64,000 bases of DNA from Paracoccus denitrificans (lineage in GTDB: Bacteria > Pseudomonadota > Alphaproteobacteria > Rhodobacterales > Rhodobacteraceae). The stretch's first letter is position 1. Every line of letters begins with the position of its first letter. The translations under genes were made by a program, and so were the position numbers. Where the stretch lies: positions 215,766 to 279,765 of the forward strand of contig VAFL01000005.1 in the NCBI GenBank assembly GCA_005768755.1, in the 5' to 3' direction. Below, in pieces: positions 43,783-52,711 of this stretch. The notes below the pieces were generated by a model. That model ran no database searches and was not told where the DNA came from. It saw only the letters and a list, made by a program, of their open reading frames with translations.

Positions 43783-44379
43783 ATGCCATTCACCATAGCC
43801 ATCGACGGACCGGCAGCATCGGGCAAGGGAACCATTGCGCGCGCACTTGCACAGCGGTTTCGGTTTCACCACCTCGATACGGGTTTGCTGTACCGTGCGG
43901 TGGGCGCCAAGGGCGGTGATCCCGTCGCGGCCGCCGAAAGTCTGACGCCCGACGATCTGGCCCGCACCGATCTTCGCAGCAGTGAGGCGGGGCAGGCCGC
44001 GAGCCGGGTCGCCGCCATTCCTGAGGTGCGCGCCGCATTGACCGAGTATCAGCGCCGTTTCGCACGGCAGGAACCGGGTGCGGTTCTGGATGGTCGCGAT
44101 ATCGGTACGGTGATTTGTCCCAAGGCTGAACTGAAGCTGTATGTCATCGCGTCTGACGAAGTGCGCGCAGGGCGTCGCGCCGCCGAGCTTGGTGCCGACC
44201 CTCAGGAGACATTGGCCGCCCTTCGCGAAAGGGATGCGCGCGACAGCGCACGCGAGACCGCACCTTTGTGCGCGGCCGAGGATGCCGTGACCTTGGACAC
44301 GACCTTCATGACCATTACCGAGGCCGTGACCCATGCCGTCAAACTGGTCATCGCCCGCCGCGGCGGTCACGCGAGGTGA
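43783..44379 (+). CDS. cmk: Cytidylate kinase
   Basis: A 198-residue (d)CMP kinase with P-loop GPAASGKGT (residues 9-17), HHLDTGLLYRAVG, VLDGRDIGTVICPKAELK and RERDARDSARETAPL for CMP recognition. The ATG at 43783 begins the conserved MPFTIAIDGP. It precedes rpsA, the usual gene order. Confidence 0.95.
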   Translation: MPFTIAIDGPAASGKGTIARALAQRFRFHHLDTGLLYRAVGAKGGDPVAAAESLTPDDLARTDLRSSEAGQAASRVAAIPEVRAALTEYQRRFARQEPGAVLDGRDIGTVICPKAELKLYVIASDEVRAGRRAAELGADPQETLAALRERDARDSARETAPLCAAEDAVTLDTTFMTITEAVTHAVKLVIARRGGHAR

Positions 44380-44436
44380 ACGAAGCATAACGGATCGAAA
44401 AGCGGCGATTTGCCGCCATTTCGGACGCTTGCGGGC

Positions 44437-44465
44437 TTGTGTATGCGGGCAATTCCGCTTATATC
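44437..44465 (+). promoter_or_regulatory. Candidate promoter of rpsA
   Basis: TTGTGT (44437-44442) and TATATC (44460-44465) are 17 bp apart in the 241-bp gap between cmk and rpsA. The -10 is good, the -35 partial. Confidence 0.4.
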
Positions 44466-44620
44466 GCCGCCCAAGTCAATCGAATGACATGGCCAGAACA
44501 GGCCGCTTCAGATCGGGTCGGGCGCAGTGCCGCGACCCTTTGTCGTTCCGAAGGGCACCATAAAGACCGGCGGAGCCAACCGTCAGGCCAGCATATCAAC
44601 GTAAAGGAAACTGAAAGCTT

Positions 44621-46300
44621 ATGGCTGAACGCGCAAGCATGGAAGATTTCGAAGCGATGCTCAATGAGAGCTTCGAGATCGATACCCCCGACGAGGGTTC
44701 TGTCGTCAAAGGCAAGGTCATCGCCATCGAGGCAGGCCAGGCCATCATCGATGTCGGCTACAAAATGGAAGGCCGTGTCGATCTGAAAGAATTCGCAAAC
44801 CCCGGCGAGGACGCTGCGCTGAGCGTCGGCGACGAAGTCGAAGTCTATCTGGACCGCGTCGAGAATGCCCGCGGCGAAGCTTCGATCAGCCGTGAAAAGG
44901 CCCGCCGTGAGGAAGCCTGGGACCGTCTGGAAAAAGCCTATGCCGCAGAAGAGCGCGTCGATGGCGCCATCTTCGGTCGCGTCAAGGGTGGCTTCACGGT
45001 CGATCTGGGCGGTGCCGTGGCCTTCCTGCCGGGTTCGCAGGTTGACGTGCGTCCTGTGCGTGACGCTGGCCCGCTGATGGGTCTGAAGCAGCCCTTCCAG
45101 ATCCTGAAAATGGACCGTCGCCGTGGCAATATCGTTGTCTCGCGCCGCGCAATCCTGGAAGAAAGCCGTGCCGAACAGCGCGCCGAAGTCATCAGCAACC
45201 TCACCGAAGGTCAGGTCGTGGACGGCGTCGTCAAGAACATCACCGAATACGGTGCCTTCGTGGATCTGGGCGGTGTTGACGGCCTGCTGCACGTCACCGA
45301 CATGGCCTGGCGCCGCGTCAACCATCCGTCGGAAATCCTGTCGATCGGCGAGACTGTCAAGGTTCAGGTCATCAAGATCAACCGCGACAGCCACCGCATC
45401 AGCCTGGGCATGAAGCAGCTTCAGGCCGATCCGTGGGATACCGTCGCCGACAAGTTCCCGATCGGTTCGGTCCATCAGGGCCGCGTCACGAACATCACCG
45501 ATTACGGTGCGTTCGTTGAACTGGAAGCCGGCATCGAGGGTCTGGTCCACGTTTCGGAAATGAGCTGGACCAAGAAGAACGTGCATCCCGGCAAGATCGT
45601 GTCGACCAGCCAGGAAGTCGACGTCATGGTGCTGGAAATCGACGAATCCAAGCGGAGGGTCAGCCTGGGTCTCAAGCAGACGCAGCGCAACCCGTGGGAA
45701 GTCTTTGCCGAAACCCATCCGGCTGGCACCGTCATCGAGGGCGAAGTCAAGAACATCACCGAATTCGGTCTGTTCGTCGGCCTCGAAGGCGATATCGACG
45801 GCATGGTTCACCTGTCCGACATCTCGTGGGATGCCCGTGGCGAGGACGCCATCCAGGACTTCCGCAAGGGCGATGTGGTGAAAGCCGTCGTTCAGGAAGT
45901 CGATATCGACAAGGAACGCATCTCGCTGTCGATCAAGGCGCTTGAAAACGAAGCCATGGCCGAAGCTGTTGAAGGCGTGAAGCGTGGTGACGTGATCACC
46001 GTGACCGTGACCGCCATTGAAGACGGCGGGATCGAGGTGGAATATAACGGCGCCAAGTCGTTCATCCGCCGTTCCGATCTGGCCCGCGACCGTCAGGATC
46101 AGCGCCCCGAGCGTTTCGGCGTCGGCGACAGCGTCGATGTGCGCGTGACCAATGTCGACGCGAAATCGCGCCGTCTTGGCCTGTCGATCAAGGCCCGCGA
46201 GATCGCGGAAGAAAAAGAAGCCGTTGAACAGTATGGCAGCTCGGATTCGGGCGCCTCGCTGGGTGACATTCTGGGTGCCGCGCTGAAAAGCCGCGAGTAA
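44621..46300 (+). CDS. rpsA: 30S ribosomal protein S1
   Basis: A 559-residue S1 with six OB-fold S1 repeats (starting near residues 25, 110, 195, 280, 370, 455), seen as recurring ITEYGAFVDLGG/VDGLLHVTDMAW and VSLGLKQ motifs. It binds mRNA leaders and aids initiation on the 30S subunit. A GGAAA site precedes the ATG and a strong terminator follows. The length is typical for Alphaproteobacteria. Confidence 0.97.
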   Translation: MAERASMEDFEAMLNESFEIDTPDEGSVVKGKVIAIEAGQAIIDVGYKMEGRVDLKEFANPGEDAALSVGDEVEVYLDRVENARGEASISREKARREEAWDRLEKAYAAEERVDGAIFGRVKGGFTVDLGGAVAFLPGSQVDVRPVRDAGPLMGLKQPFQILKMDRRRGNIVVSRRAILEESRAEQRAEVISNLTEGQVVDGVVKNITEYGAFVDLGGVDGLLHVTDMAWRRVNHPSEILSIGETVKVQVIKINRDSHRISLGMKQLQADPWDTVADKFPIGSVHQGRVTNITDYGAFVELEAGIEGLVHVSEMSWTKKNVHPGKIVSTSQEVDVMVLEIDESKRRVSLGLKQTQRNPWEVFAETHPAGTVIEGEVKNITEFGLFVGLEGDIDGMVHLSDISWDARGEDAIQDFRKGDVVKAVVQEVDIDKERISLSIKALENEAMAEAVEGVKRGDVITVTVTAIEDGGIEVEYNGAKSFIRRSDLARDRQDQRPERFGVGDSVDVRVTNVDAKSRRLGLSIKAREIAEEKEAVEQYGSSDSGASLGDILGAALKSRE

Positions 46301-46323
46301 CCACACAACACTGTGATCTGCGA

Positions 46324-46353
46324 CGCCCCCGGCAGCGATGCCGGGGGCGTTTT
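46324..46353 (+). terminator. Rho-independent terminator after rpsA
   Basis: A perfect 11-bp stem CGCCCCCGGCA/TGCCGGGGGCG with a GCGA tetraloop is followed by TTTT, 23 bases after the rpsA stop. Confidence 0.9.
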
Positions 46354-46473
46354 CGTCTGAGCTTCGAGCTTTCCGCGAAAAGCATGCAACTAAATGATAA
46401 TTTTCGCGTTTCCAATGGGAACGGATGGCGTGCGACGCCAGAGCCGATCTTACAGTTTCAGACGGGGGGTGCC

Positions 46474-46758
46474 ATGATACGGTCCGAACTCATTCAGAAA
46501 ATTGCCGAAGAAAATCCGCATCTCATTCAGCGGGACGTCGACCGAATCGTTTCGACGATCTTTGATGAAATCATTGACGCCATGGCCCGCGGTGAGCGGG
46601 TCGAACTGCGCGGGTTCGGCGCTTTTTCCGTCAAGAAGCGCGATTCGCGTATCGGTCGTAATCCGCGCACGGGCGAATCCGTGCCGGTCGATGAAAAGCA
46701 TGTGCCATTCTTCAAGACTGGTAAGCTGCTTCGTGACAGGTTGAACGGAGAAGCCTGA
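46474..46758 (+). CDS. ihfB: Integration host factor beta subunit
   Basis: A 94-residue DNA-bending HU/IHF-family protein: MIRSELIQKIAEENPHL, VELRGFGAFSVKKRDSRIGR, NPRTGESVPVDEKHVPFFK. The R-NPRTGE arm and the FKTGKLLRDRLN end are IHF-beta features. The ATG at 46474 is chosen; upstream codons in the same frame lie in the leader. It follows rpsA as in most proteobacteria. Confidence 0.95.
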   Translation: MIRSELIQKIAEENPHLIQRDVDRIVSTIFDEIIDAMARGERVELRGFGAFSVKKRDSRIGRNPRTGESVPVDEKHVPFFKTGKLLRDRLNGEA

Positions 46759-46794
46759 TCTGGCACATCGTCAGTAAACCATCCGAGGTATCAC

Positions 46795-47187
46795 ATGCGC
46801 TTTATCCGCCTTCTGTTCGTAGCTGTCCTGGCCGTGATCCTGCTGGCAATCGCATTGGCCAATCGCGGCGCTGTCACGGTTCGGGCATTTCCTGCGGGTT
46901 TCGAACAGTATCTGGGTTTCGACTGGCAGATCAGCTTGCCGCTGTTCCTGGTGATCTTCCTGGCCATCGTATTCGGGATTGTTGTCGGATTCATTTGGGA
47001 ATGGCTGCGCGAGGCACACATCCGCAGCGCGGCATCGCGCCGTAAGACCGAAGTCGATCGACTGGAGCGCGAGGTGGGACAATTGCGGGAGCGTCATAAC
47101 GCCCCGAATGATGACGTGCTGGCAATTCTGGATAACTCGCAGCCGACTGCCCCCGTTCCCGGCACCACTTTGCCAGCGACACGCTGA
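46795..47187 (+). CDS. LapA-domain (DUF1049) membrane protein
   Basis: A 130-residue protein with two membrane helices (about 4-22 and 45-68) and a cytoplasmic coiled coil (KTEVDRLEREVGQLRER), the LapA/YciS layout. In E. coli LapA helps lipopolysaccharide assembly control. Its position after ihfB is conserved across Proteobacteria. It ends one base before the TTG start of trpF, so co-transcription is likely. Confidence 0.88.
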   Translation: MRFIRLLFVAVLAVILLAIALANRGAVTVRAFPAGFEQYLGFDWQISLPLFLVIFLAIVFGIVVGFIWEWLREAHIRSAASRRKTEVDRLEREVGQLRERHNAPNDDVLAILDNSQPTAPVPGTTLPATR

Positions 47188-47188
47188 A

Positions 47189-47821
47189 TTGGCGCAGGTC
47201 AAGATCTGCGGGCTGACCCGCCCCGAACACGTCGCTTCAGCGGTGGAGGCTGGCGCGGCGTTTGTCGGCTTTGTTTTCTTTCCAAGATCGCCGCGACACG
47301 TTGATGCTGAAACTGCCGCGAGGCTGGCTGCCGAAGTGCCGCCCGGCATTGCGCGCGTGGGCTTGTTCGTGAATCCTGATGACGCATTACTGAACGACGT
47401 TCTGTCTGCGGTGCCGCTGGATATTATCCAGCTTCACGGGTCAGAAACGCCCGATCGTGTCAGTAAGGTCAAGGCGCTGACCGGCCTTCCTGTCATGAAA
47501 GCCGTGGGTGTGTCTGTAGCAGACGATCTGGACGCAATCTGGGATTACGGTCTTGTCGCCGATATGCTGCTGATTGACGCCAAGGCACCGAAAGACGCGG
47601 CCTTGCCGGGCGGCAATGGTTTGGCATTCGACTGGCGCCTGTTGGTCGGGCGAAAGTTCCTGACGCCTTGGATGCTGGCCGGCGGTTTGACGCCCGGCAA
47701 CGTTGCCGAAGCCGTGCGCTTGACAGGCGCGCGCATTGTCGATGTTTCTTCAGGCGTCGAGACCGCGCCCGGAGAGAAGGACGACAGTTTGATCCGCGCG
47801 TTCGTTTCGGCGGCGGCATGA
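47189..47821 (+). CDS. trpF: Phosphoribosylanthranilate isomerase
   Basis: A 210-residue TrpF (third tryptophan-pathway step). The catalytic cysteine C7 (KICGLT), acid D130 (LLIDAKAPKD), IIQLHGSE, and phosphate-binding MLAGGLTPGNV and VDVSSGVE motifs are present. The likely start is TTG at 47189, one base after the lapA-like stop; no ATG or GTG precedes the conserved core in frame outside the upstream gene. The TTG implies weak or coupled initiation. Confidence 0.92.
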   Translation: MAQVKICGLTRPEHVASAVEAGAAFVGFVFFPRSPRHVDAETAARLAAEVPPGIARVGLFVNPDDALLNDVLSAVPLDIIQLHGSETPDRVSKVKALTGLPVMKAVGVSVADDLDAIWDYGLVADMLLIDAKAPKDAALPGGNGLAFDWRLLVGRKFLTPWMLAGGLTPGNVAEAVRLTGARIVDVSSGVETAPGEKDDSLIRAFVSAAA

Positions 47822-48261
47822 TCCGCTTCCGCTTGGCCGAACGCGCCGATGTGCCGGCGGTGGTGTCACTGCTTTGCGATGATGTCCTGGGGCAGACGCG
47901 CGAATCCGCTGATCTTTCGCTTTACTACGCTGCCTTCGATGCCATGCAGGATGAGGGCGGAAATCAACTGATCGTCGGTGTCGATGACGAAAGGGTCGTG
48001 GCGACATATCAGCTGACGCTGATCTCGGGCCTGTCGCTTTCGGCGGCGCGGCGCGCGCAGATCGAAGCCGTGCGTGTCGACGCATCACTGCGCGGTCAGG
48101 GGGCGGGCGCCGCCCTGATCGCGGACGCAGAGGCGCGGGCACGCGCGCACGGCGCCTCGCTGATGCAGTTGACGACCAATTCCGCGCGCAAGGATGCCCA
48201 CCGCTTCTACGCGCGGATGGGATATGTTGACAGCCATATCGGCTTCAAGAAGCAGCTTTAG
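47818..48261 (+). CDS. GNAT-family N-acetyltransferase
   Basis: A 147-residue acetyltransferase with the acetyl-CoA motif A region VRVDASLRGQGAGAALIADA and motif B LTTNSARKDAHRFYARMGYV. It is of the PhnO/YjdJ-like group with an unknown amine substrate. The ATG overlaps the trpF stop by four bases. Its last four bases overlap the convergent lipoprotein gene. Confidence 0.88.
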   Translation: MIRFRLAERADVPAVVSLLCDDVLGQTRESADLSLYYAAFDAMQDEGGNQLIVGVDDERVVATYQLTLISGLSLSAARRAQIEAVRVDASLRGQGAGAALIADAEARARAHGASLMQLTTNSARKDAHRFYARMGYVDSHIGFKKQL

Positions 48262-48767
48262 GGCCGCAGCGAAACCCCGCCGGAAGCCGATCTGATCTGA
48301 ATCTCTCGGATGCGGGACAGCTGATTGGTCGAGATCGGCAGCGCGACGGTCAACTGATCAACCTGCGGATTTGCGGGCATCGAAGCCTCGGGGCTGCCGG
48401 TAAGCGGTGGGTTGCCAACCAGCACAAGTCGTAGGATGCCGTCCAGACCGGGGCGAAGCTGGTTTTCGGGCTGGACTTCTTCCGTAATGATTTCCAGGTT
48501 CCACCAGCCCTTGACCGGCGCAAATGCCTGCACGACCAGCAAGCGCCCCTCGTTCATCGGCTGGAAGCCGGCGGACAGGATCTGCGGCACCGGATCACGC
48601 GGATCGTCGGATTGGGTTTGCCAGCCGCCCCTGGGTTCCAGCGTCGTGGGGGCCTGCTTTCCGCCAAACCATCCGAGCGGGTTCAATCCGCTGTCACTGC
48701 CAAAGCGGCCGCAGCCGCTTGCGGCCAGAACCGTACAGGTGGTCAGGGCGATTGTGGCGATGCGCAT
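48258..48767 (-). CDS. Hypothetical lipoprotein
   Basis: A 169-residue protein with a type II signal peptide and lipobox LAASGC (modified C19), preceded by a hydrophobic IATIALTTCTV stretch. A beta-rich domain of about 130 residues follows (RLLVVQAFAPVKGWWNLEII, DGILRLVLVG). The function is unknown; this gene family is common in Rhodobacteraceae. A GGAGAG site supports the start. It is inserted tail to tail with the GNAT gene. Confidence 0.8.
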   Translation of the reverse strand: MRIATIALTTCTVLAASGCGRFGSDSGLNPLGWFGGKQAPTTLEPRGGWQTQSDDPRDPVPQILSAGFQPMNEGRLLVVQAFAPVKGWWNLEIITEEVQPENQLRPGLDGILRLVLVGNPPLTGSPEASMPANPQVDQLTVALPISTNQLSRIREIQIRSASGGVSLRP

Positions 48768-48879
48768 GATCTCTCCAGCATTAATACTCGGTCAGTGATA
48801 GGCGATCACCGGGCAAGGCGCAAAGCCTCTTTGACCTTCCAGCCCGGTCGCGTTAGCAGGGGGCTGCCAAGGAGCGCGA

Positions 48880-49293
48880 ATGATGAGTACGGAAGCCTTC
48901 GAAGACATTGTCGATACCTTCGAATTCCTGGACGACTGGGAGGATCGCTATCGTCACCTGATCGAGATCGGGCGTGCGATGCCCGCCATGGACCCGGCGC
49001 TGCAGACGCCGGCCAGCAAGGTTGACGGTTGCGCCAGTCAGGTCTGGATCGTGCCGAAGGTCGATGGCGGACGGTTCGATTTCACCGGGGACAGCGATGC
49101 ACTGATCGTGCGCGGATTGGTCGCCGTCGTGCATGCGCTGTTTGCGGGGCTGCCGGTGGCTGAAGTCGGACAGGTCGACGCAGCAGCGGAACTTGGGCGG
49201 CTGGGACTGGACGAGCATCTTTCTGCGCAGCGATCAAACGGGTTGCGGGCCATGGTCGCGCGCATTCGCGAACACGCGGCGGCTGCGATCTAG
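48880..49293 (+). CDS. sufE: Cysteine desulfuration/Fe-S assembly protein SufE
   Basis: A 137-residue SufE sulfur acceptor for the cysteine desulfurase SufS. The sulfur-binding C51 lies in SKVDGCASQVWI, and the RYRHLIEIGRAMPAMDPAL start is typical. GGAG lies five bases before the ATG at 48880 (a second ATG follows at 48883). No other suf genes are adjacent. Confidence 0.93.
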   Translation: MMSTEAFEDIVDTFEFLDDWEDRYRHLIEIGRAMPAMDPALQTPASKVDGCASQVWIVPKVDGGRFDFTGDSDALIVRGLVAVVHALFAGLPVAEVGQVDAAAELGRLGLDEHLSAQRSNGLRAMVARIREHAAAAI

Positions 49294-50036
49294 ATCAGGC
49301 GTATCAGAAATACTGCTGTCATCCCGAATCCGACCGCGGCGATCAGCTTTCGCAGCATTGGCATGGGGATTCGGCGCGCAACGGGCGCGCCGGCAAGGCC
49401 ACCCAGAATTGTTCCAACCCCCATCACGATGGCTGGCGTCCAGACAATTGCGCCACCGCGCGCGAAGATCAGCAGCGAAACCACCGACAGCGCGAAGCTG
49501 AGCCAGCATTTCAGCCCGTTCATGGCATGCAGATTTGTCATCCCCCACATCGAAAACAGCGCCAGCAGCACGATCCCCAGCCCGCCGTTGAAATAACCGC
49601 CATAGATGGCGACGGGCACCATGCTGCCAGCGCCGAAGGCGGCGACGGCACCGCGCTGACGTGCCGCCCATTCGCGGATCTGCGCACCCTTCAGGAAGAC
49701 AAGTGTCGCCCCCAGAAGCAGGAAGGGGACGAGCAATGTAAAAGCCTTGTCAGGAGATCTCAGCAGCAAAACAGAGCCGATTGCGCCGCCGAACATGGTC
49801 CAGCCTGTCAGCCGCAGCAGCAGGCTGCGTTCCAACTCGGCGATATCCTTGCGAAAGCCAATGGCTGCCGAAAGATAGCCCGGCATTGCCGCCACAGTCG
49901 ACGTTGCGTTGGCGGCAATGGCGGGGATGCCGCTGAAAACGAGCGCCGGAAAGGTGATGAATGTGCCGCCGCCCGCAATCGCGTTCAGAAGCCCGCCAAT
50001 CAGCCCGGCCAGAAAAATGAGAATCAGCTCTGCCAT
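49290..50036 (-). CDS. TSUP-family (TauE/SafE) transporter
   Basis: A 248-residue inner-membrane protein with about eight helices and the duplicated TSUP motif: GLLNAIAGGGTFITFPAL near the N-terminus and PVAIYGGYFNGGLGIVLLAL at mid-protein. Members export sulfoacetate, sulfite or related organosulfonates. It ends in a four-base overlap with sufE. The substrate here cannot be read. Confidence 0.88.
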   Translation of the reverse strand: MAELILIFLAGLIGGLLNAIAGGGTFITFPALVFSGIPAIAANATSTVAAMPGYLSAAIGFRKDIAELERSLLLRLTGWTMFGGAIGSVLLLRSPDKAFTLLVPFLLLGATLVFLKGAQIREWAARQRGAVAAFGAGSMVPVAIYGGYFNGGLGIVLLALFSMWGMTNLHAMNGLKCWLSFALSVVSLLIFARGGAIVWTPAIVMGVGTILGGLAGAPVARRIPMPMLRKLIAAVGFGMTAVFLIRLI

Positions 50037-50140
50037 GCGCGGCAGGCTGGCACGGCGTTTCGGCAGGCGAAAGCGCGAAAAGTGTTTTATCGTCGCGGCT
50101 TGACCCCTGTCGCATCTTTATCAGGCGACGGGGTGTCAAT

Positions 50141-50848
50141 TCAGCGCATCCAGGGCTGACCCTTGTCCTGACTGGCGAAATCGCGCAGCAGTTCCAGCCT
50201 TTCGATCTTGGCGAAATTGCCGTCGATCTGGACGCCGAACTCGCGCAGCTTGGCAAAGGCACGCGACAAGCTTTCGGGCTGCACGCCAAGTTTGCCCGCG
50301 ATCAGCGACTTGTTGTAGGGCAGGGCGACAGTCATGGACTCGCGCTCTCCGCCCTGCTCATCCGCGAGTGAGACCAGAAACTCCGCCAGCCGCTGAACGC
50401 CTGACCGGGCCTTCAACTGTTCGATCTGCGAAACAAGGCCGTGCAGATGCACATAGCTCGCGGCAAGAAGGTTCAGCGCAAGGCTGTGGTCCTCGGCGAT
50501 CTGGCGACGCAACAACTTGCCGTCGATCTGCATCAGTTCGGTGTCTGCGACCGCTTGCGCCGAGACGGGATAATTCTCATCGCGAAGGGCCACGGCTTCG
50601 GCAAAGCTGCGGCTGGGACCCAGGACCGCCACAACAGCTTCGGCCCCGCCGGGCGACATTCGAAACAGCTTCACGGCGCCGTCGAGGATCAGGAATATCG
50701 ACGTCGCCGCCTCGCCCTGAAGGAATATCGTTTCGCCATTTGCGAACCTGCGCCGTGTGGTGCAGTCCATCATCCGTTCCAGCGCATCTGGCGGCAGATG
50801 TCCCAGCAACACCGAGGATTTCACGACGTCGCCGAAGTCAGAGCTCAT
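50141..50848 (-). CDS. Crp/Fnr-family transcriptional regulator
   Basis: A 235-residue regulator: cyclic-nucleotide-like sensor domain (about 15-125: GETIFLQGEAATSIFLILDG), long dimer helix, and helix-turn-helix (NKSLIAGKLGVQPESLSRAF). It lacks the N-terminal cysteine cluster of Fnr, so it is not an Fe-S oxygen sensor. The NKSLIAGKLG recognition-helix region resembles Dnr/NnrR-type nitric-oxide or heme sensors. No target genes are adjacent, so its signal is unknown. Confidence 0.87.
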   Translation of the reverse strand: MSSDFGDVVKSSVLLGHLPPDALERMMDCTTRRRFANGETIFLQGEAATSIFLILDGAVKLFRMSPGGAEAVVAVLGPSRSFAEAVALRDENYPVSAQAVADTELMQIDGKLLRRQIAEDHSLALNLLAASYVHLHGLVSQIEQLKARSGVQRLAEFLVSLADEQGGERESMTVALPYNKSLIAGKLGVQPESLSRAFAKLREFGVQIDGNFAKIERLELLRDFASQDKGQPWMR

Positions 50849-50940
50849 TTCAATTTCCAGAATAATATCAGTGATGGCCGCAACCTAAGGCGTTTGCGGC
50901 GATGTTCAATGCGATGCCGCGTCCTGCGGCAGCAAGCAGA

Positions 50941-50968
50941 TACCGGCGGCAGTCGCGTGCCCCCGGTA
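50941..50968 (-). terminator. Stem-loop downstream of dodecin
   Basis: On the minus strand TACCGGGGGCA and TGCCGCCGGTA form an 11-bp stem with one mismatch and a 6-nt loop, 15 bases after the dodecin stop. No clear T-run follows. Confidence 0.45.
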
Positions 50969-50982
50969 CCGGCAATGTTGGA

Positions 50983-51186
50983 TCAGTCGTCCAGCACGAA
51001 GGTCACCATCATGTTCACACGATAGTTGGTGATCTTGCCGTTGTCGCATTCAACGGTCTGTTCCTTGATCCACGCCCCTTTCACGTTGCGCAGCGTCTCG
51101 TTGGCGCGGGAAAGGCCGTTGCGGATCGCATCCTCGAAACCGGTTTGCGAGGTCGAAGAGATTTCGGTCACACGTGCAATTGTCAT
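50983..51186 (-). CDS. Dodecin family flavin-binding protein
   Basis: A 67-residue dodecin, the usual family size: MTIARVTEISSTSQTGFEDA, KGAWIKEQTV with the flavin-stacking W39, and NYRVNMMVTFVLDD. Dodecins form hollow dodecamers that store FMN/FAD or riboflavin. An AAGGAGG site precedes the ATG at 51186; the longer upstream frame is not supported. The gene is monocistronic. Confidence 0.93.
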   Translation of the reverse strand: MTIARVTEISSTSQTGFEDAIRNGLSRANETLRNVKGAWIKEQTVECDNGKITNYRVNMMVTFVLDD

Positions 51187-51421
51187 GCTATGTCCTCCTT
51201 GGTTGGTGAGCGCCCAACGCAAGCCGGGCGGCAATTGTTTCGCTGTCGCCTTGTCGAGCCGCATAGCGGAACAGCAATTTCTGTTGATGCACATGCGTTG
51301 TGTGACTGCTATGTAGACGCCAGATTTCGGCCCGCTTGCGTGATACGCAATGTCCGGGCGGGGAGGAGAATCGCGTCTGACCGGTCTGCCGGTCAACGTA
51401 ACTGGCAAGGGGAAATCAGCC

Positions 51422-52519
51422 ATGGTCGCGCAGCAAGCCGCAGAATTCACCATCGAGAAATCGGCCAACCCGGTGCCCGCCGAACAGCGGGCCGCGATGG
51501 TCGCCAATCCGGGATTTGGCAAATATCTGACCGATCACATGGTGACGATCCGATATTCCGCTGAAAAGGGCTGGCATGACGCCAAGATCGGGCCGCGTCA
51601 TGATTTCAGCCTGAACCCCTCGACCATGGTGCTGCATTATGCAGGCGAGATTTTCGAGGGGATGAAGACCTATCGCCATCCCGACGGTGGTGCGGCGCTG
51701 TTCAGGCCCGATGCGAATGCACGCCGCTTCAACAATTCCGCAGCGCGTCTTGCAATGGCGCAGATCCCCGAGGAATTGTTCATCAACTCGGTGCGAGAAC
51801 TGGCCCGCATTGATGAGGCGTGGATTCCGTCCGAGGGCGACGGATCGCTTTACATGCGGCCATTCATGATCGGAACCGAGATCGCGATCGGAAACCACCC
51901 TTCGGACAGCTTCCTTTATGCCGTGATTGCATCTCCCGTCGGCTCTTATTTCAAGGGCGGCGTCTCGGGCGTGTCGGTCTGGGTATCGGAGGAGTACACG
52001 CGCGCCGCGCCCGGCGGCACGGGCGCTGCGAAATGCGGCGGGAACTATGCGGCGGCGCTGGCGGGACAAGCCCAGGCGGCGGAACAGGGCTGTGAGCAGG
52101 TCGTATTTCTGGACGCTGTCGAACGCCGCTGGGTCGAGGAACTGGCTGGCATGAACGTCTTCTTCGTGTTCGAGGACGGTTCCCTGCAGACCCCGCCACT
52201 GACCGGCACGATCCTGCCCGGCGTCACCCGCGATTCTCTGATCCAACTCGCCCGCGACAAGGGCATGACCGTGCGCGAGGCACCCTACGCCATCGACGAA
52301 TGGCGCCGCGATCTGGCGTCGGGCAAGCTGGTCGAGGTATTTGCCTGTGGAACGGCTGCGGTTGTCGCGCCGATTTCGCAGATCAAGGGTCAGGGCTTTG
52401 ACCTGGTCATCGGTGATGGCGGAATGGGTCCGGTGACCGCCGATCTGCGCAAGTCGCTGACGGATATCCAGTTCGGTCGCGCCGAAGATCCGCATGGCTG
52501 GGTCGACAGGATCGACTGA
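51422..52519 (+). CDS. ilvE: Branched-chain amino-acid aminotransferase
   Basis: A 365-residue fold-type IV PLP enzyme of the longer BCAT2-like group. Catalytic K204 lies in GGTGAAKCGGNYAAAL, with LHYAGEIFEGMK and FACGTAAVVAPI for substrate and cofactor binding, and EVFACGT near residue 315. It transfers amino groups between branched amino acids and 2-oxoglutarate. The start at 51422 follows AAGGGGAAA. Confidence 0.94.
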   Translation: MVAQQAAEFTIEKSANPVPAEQRAAMVANPGFGKYLTDHMVTIRYSAEKGWHDAKIGPRHDFSLNPSTMVLHYAGEIFEGMKTYRHPDGGAALFRPDANARRFNNSAARLAMAQIPEELFINSVRELARIDEAWIPSEGDGSLYMRPFMIGTEIAIGNHPSDSFLYAVIASPVGSYFKGGVSGVSVWVSEEYTRAAPGGTGAAKCGGNYAAALAGQAQAAEQGCEQVVFLDAVERRWVEELAGMNVFFVFEDGSLQTPPLTGTILPGVTRDSLIQLARDKGMTVREAPYAIDEWRRDLASGKLVEVFACGTAAVVAPISQIKGQGFDLVIGDGGMGPVTADLRKSLTDIQFGRAEDPHGWVDRID

Positions 52520-52711
52520 TTACCCCCCAGGTTTTTCGAGCGGGGATATGTGGGGGTTTCCCCGGGCGGAACCTTAGCGGCAAAGTGGCTGATCGGTATA
52601 GCATTGTCTTATCCATGCGGTTGCGCAATTCAGTCGCATGGATGGCCGACTTGTCTATACTTGGCATCATAACCGGCGCGCGCCGGACGTATCTCAACCG
52701 GGAGGAATGTT

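Noticed and set aside
42748..44388. Long open frame of about 546 codons on the minus strand opposite tsf and cmk
   Set aside because: It is antisense to two certain genes, has low-complexity His/Gly/Arg-rich content, and arises from high-GC codon bias.
44459..46306. Open frame of about 615 codons opposite rpsA
   Set aside because: It is a mirror of the repeated S1 domains, with no family features and no ribosome site.
52522..52553. Terminator after ilvE
   Set aside because: C-rich and G-rich arms are over 20 bases apart with little pairing around them, so the stem is not convincing.
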